Below, one piece after another: positions 63,465 through 64,000 of a DNA stretch of 64,000 bases. A program made the position numbers and the translations under genes. Source of the stretch: Clostridium ljungdahlii (GTDB lineage: Bacteria > Bacillota > Clostridia > Clostridiales > Clostridiaceae). The first letter of the stretch is position 1. Every line of letters starts with the position of its first letter. The DNA is taken from contig NZ_LITT01000023.1 in the NCBI RefSeq assembly GCF_001636845.1, positions 248,001-312,000 on the forward strand, given 5' to 3'. The notes below the pieces were generated by a model. That model made no database searches, was not told the DNA's origin, and saw only the letters and a list, made by a program, of their open reading frames with translations.

Positions 63465-64000
63465 TTAATAGGACTTTATAAATTGCTGGGTCCAATAGCA
63501 CGTTCCGTTAGAACTTTTAGCGAGACCAACTCCTATTTGATTGAAACTTGGATTTAGAATATTGGCTCTATGTCCTGGAGAGTTCATCCAGGAATTCATT
63601 ACATCCTGAGCGGTTCTTTGCCCCATGGCAATATTTTCACCAGCAGCAGTAAATTTTATACCGAAGTTTTGCATCATAGTAAAAGGTGAACCATAGGTAG
63701 GAGATGTATGATCAAAATATCCTTTGTTAGCCATATCTTGAGATTTGTATCTGGCCACTCTTGATAATTCCCAATTTGCTGTGAATGGTTGCAATCCTGA
63801 ATTTACTCTTGCTTGGTTTACCAGCTGTACAACTTGATTTTCCATTGTTTTTACATCTATATTTGGAATAGATATCTTCTGTCCTGGTATTATCATAGCA
63901 GGATTTGCAATCTGTGGATTGGCAGATATGAGTTCACTTATTCCCACTTGGTTTTTTACTGCAATTTTCCACATGGTATCTCCGGATACTACGGTATAAG
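63465..64000 (-). CDS. LysM-CAP domain protein (YkwD-like), N-terminus outside the window
   Basis: The visible ~178 codons start inside a LysM domain (YTVVSGDTMWKIAVKNQVGI … GQKISIP), so the frame is open beyond 64000. A CAP/SCP domain follows, with VQLVNQARVNSGLQPF, KSQDMANKGYFDHTSPTYG, AGENIAMGQ and PGHRANILNPSFNQIGVGLA, ending TCYWTQQFIKSY. The two His and Glu of the CAP site are present. Such proteins are secreted and wall-bound; spore-former members are often in the coat. The job is unknown. Confidence 0.9.
   Translation of the reverse strand, partial: YTVVSGDTMWKIAVKNQVGISELISANPQIANPAMIIPGQKISIPNIDVKTMENQVVQLVNQARVNSGLQPFTANWELSRVARYKSQDMANKGYFDHTSPTYGSPFTMMQNFGIKFTAAGENIAMGQRTAQDVMNSWMNSPGHRANILNPSFNQIGVGLAKSSNGTCYWTQQFIKSY

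Overview
The window is strongly A+T-rich, densely coded DNA from an anaerobic, spore-forming Firmicute, most likely Clostridium sensu stricto. The evidence is the sporulation and germination genes (prkA-yhbH-spoVR, cwlJ-gerQ, a second SleB-type hydrolase), CWB2 surface proteins, Gram-positive riboswitch types (cobalamin, SAM-I, c-di-AMP), PyrR-type attenuation and strong AGGAGG ribosome binding sites. The species cannot be fixed from the sequence alone. No rRNA, tRNA, CRISPR array or prophage was seen.

Layout. 1-3.3 kb: end of a dicarboxylate symporter, a MITE-like element, a small orphan gene, and a cobalamin riboswitch followed by a frameshifted chemotaxis receptor. 3.6-8 kb: prkA-yhbH-spoVR on the minus strand, with spoVR frameshifted. 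8.2-12 kb: a MarR-controlled multidrug efflux operon with a clear promoter and operator. 12-17.8 kb: carAB behind a PyrR-type leader, then an M20 amidohydrolase. 18.5-24.4 kb: a two-component system facing a lipid-linked glycosyl-transfer cluster (GT2, GtrA, GT39), whose last gene has an in-frame stop. 24.9-27.8 kb: cobalamin riboswitch with hemA-hemL. 28.2-34.3 kb: galU, a membrane glycosyltransferase, and a HK/ABC/RR module. 34.3-36.2 kb: SAM riboswitch with metNI. 36.6-43 kb: YtrA-type regulator with its membrane protein, an aminotransferase, a c-di-AMP-controlled LysM-SleB hydrolase, a second MITE copy and a DUF116 protein. 43.1-45.7 kb: broken MFS genes around a DUF2089/SHOCT-like cluster, and a kinase-like gene with its ribosome site in a hairpin. 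46-53.4 kb: duplicated amino-acid permeases, an intact chemotaxis receptor, a soluble histidine kinase and a TtcA-like enzyme. 53.5-64 kb: gerQ-cwlJ, two CWB2 proteins (one S-layer-like), a degenerate toxin-antitoxin locus, two TolC-like secreted coiled-coil proteins, a REP-associated transposase with REP palindromes, and a LysM-CAP protein.

The most unusual structure is a family of roughly 250-bp intergenic palindromes. Seven full copies and several partial ones lie just after stop codons. Their stem sequences differ but stay complementary, while an 18-nt apical loop containing ACTCGTACCTCA is nearly constant. In six of seven full copies the loop is on the coding strand of the gene just upstream. 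This looks like a structured 3'-UTR RNA or a non-autonomous mobile hairpin, and I could not match it to a known family. Other repeats include a MITE whose core is flipped relative to its flanks between two copies, REP sites that contain stop codons, and a hairpin repeat that encodes the C-terminus of a glycosyltransferase.

Several genes are broken (MCP, spoVR, GT39, two MFS relics, a toxin). The MCP and spoVR breaks are both one-base deletions in poly-A runs, so sequencing error, phase variation or transcriptional slippage must be told apart.
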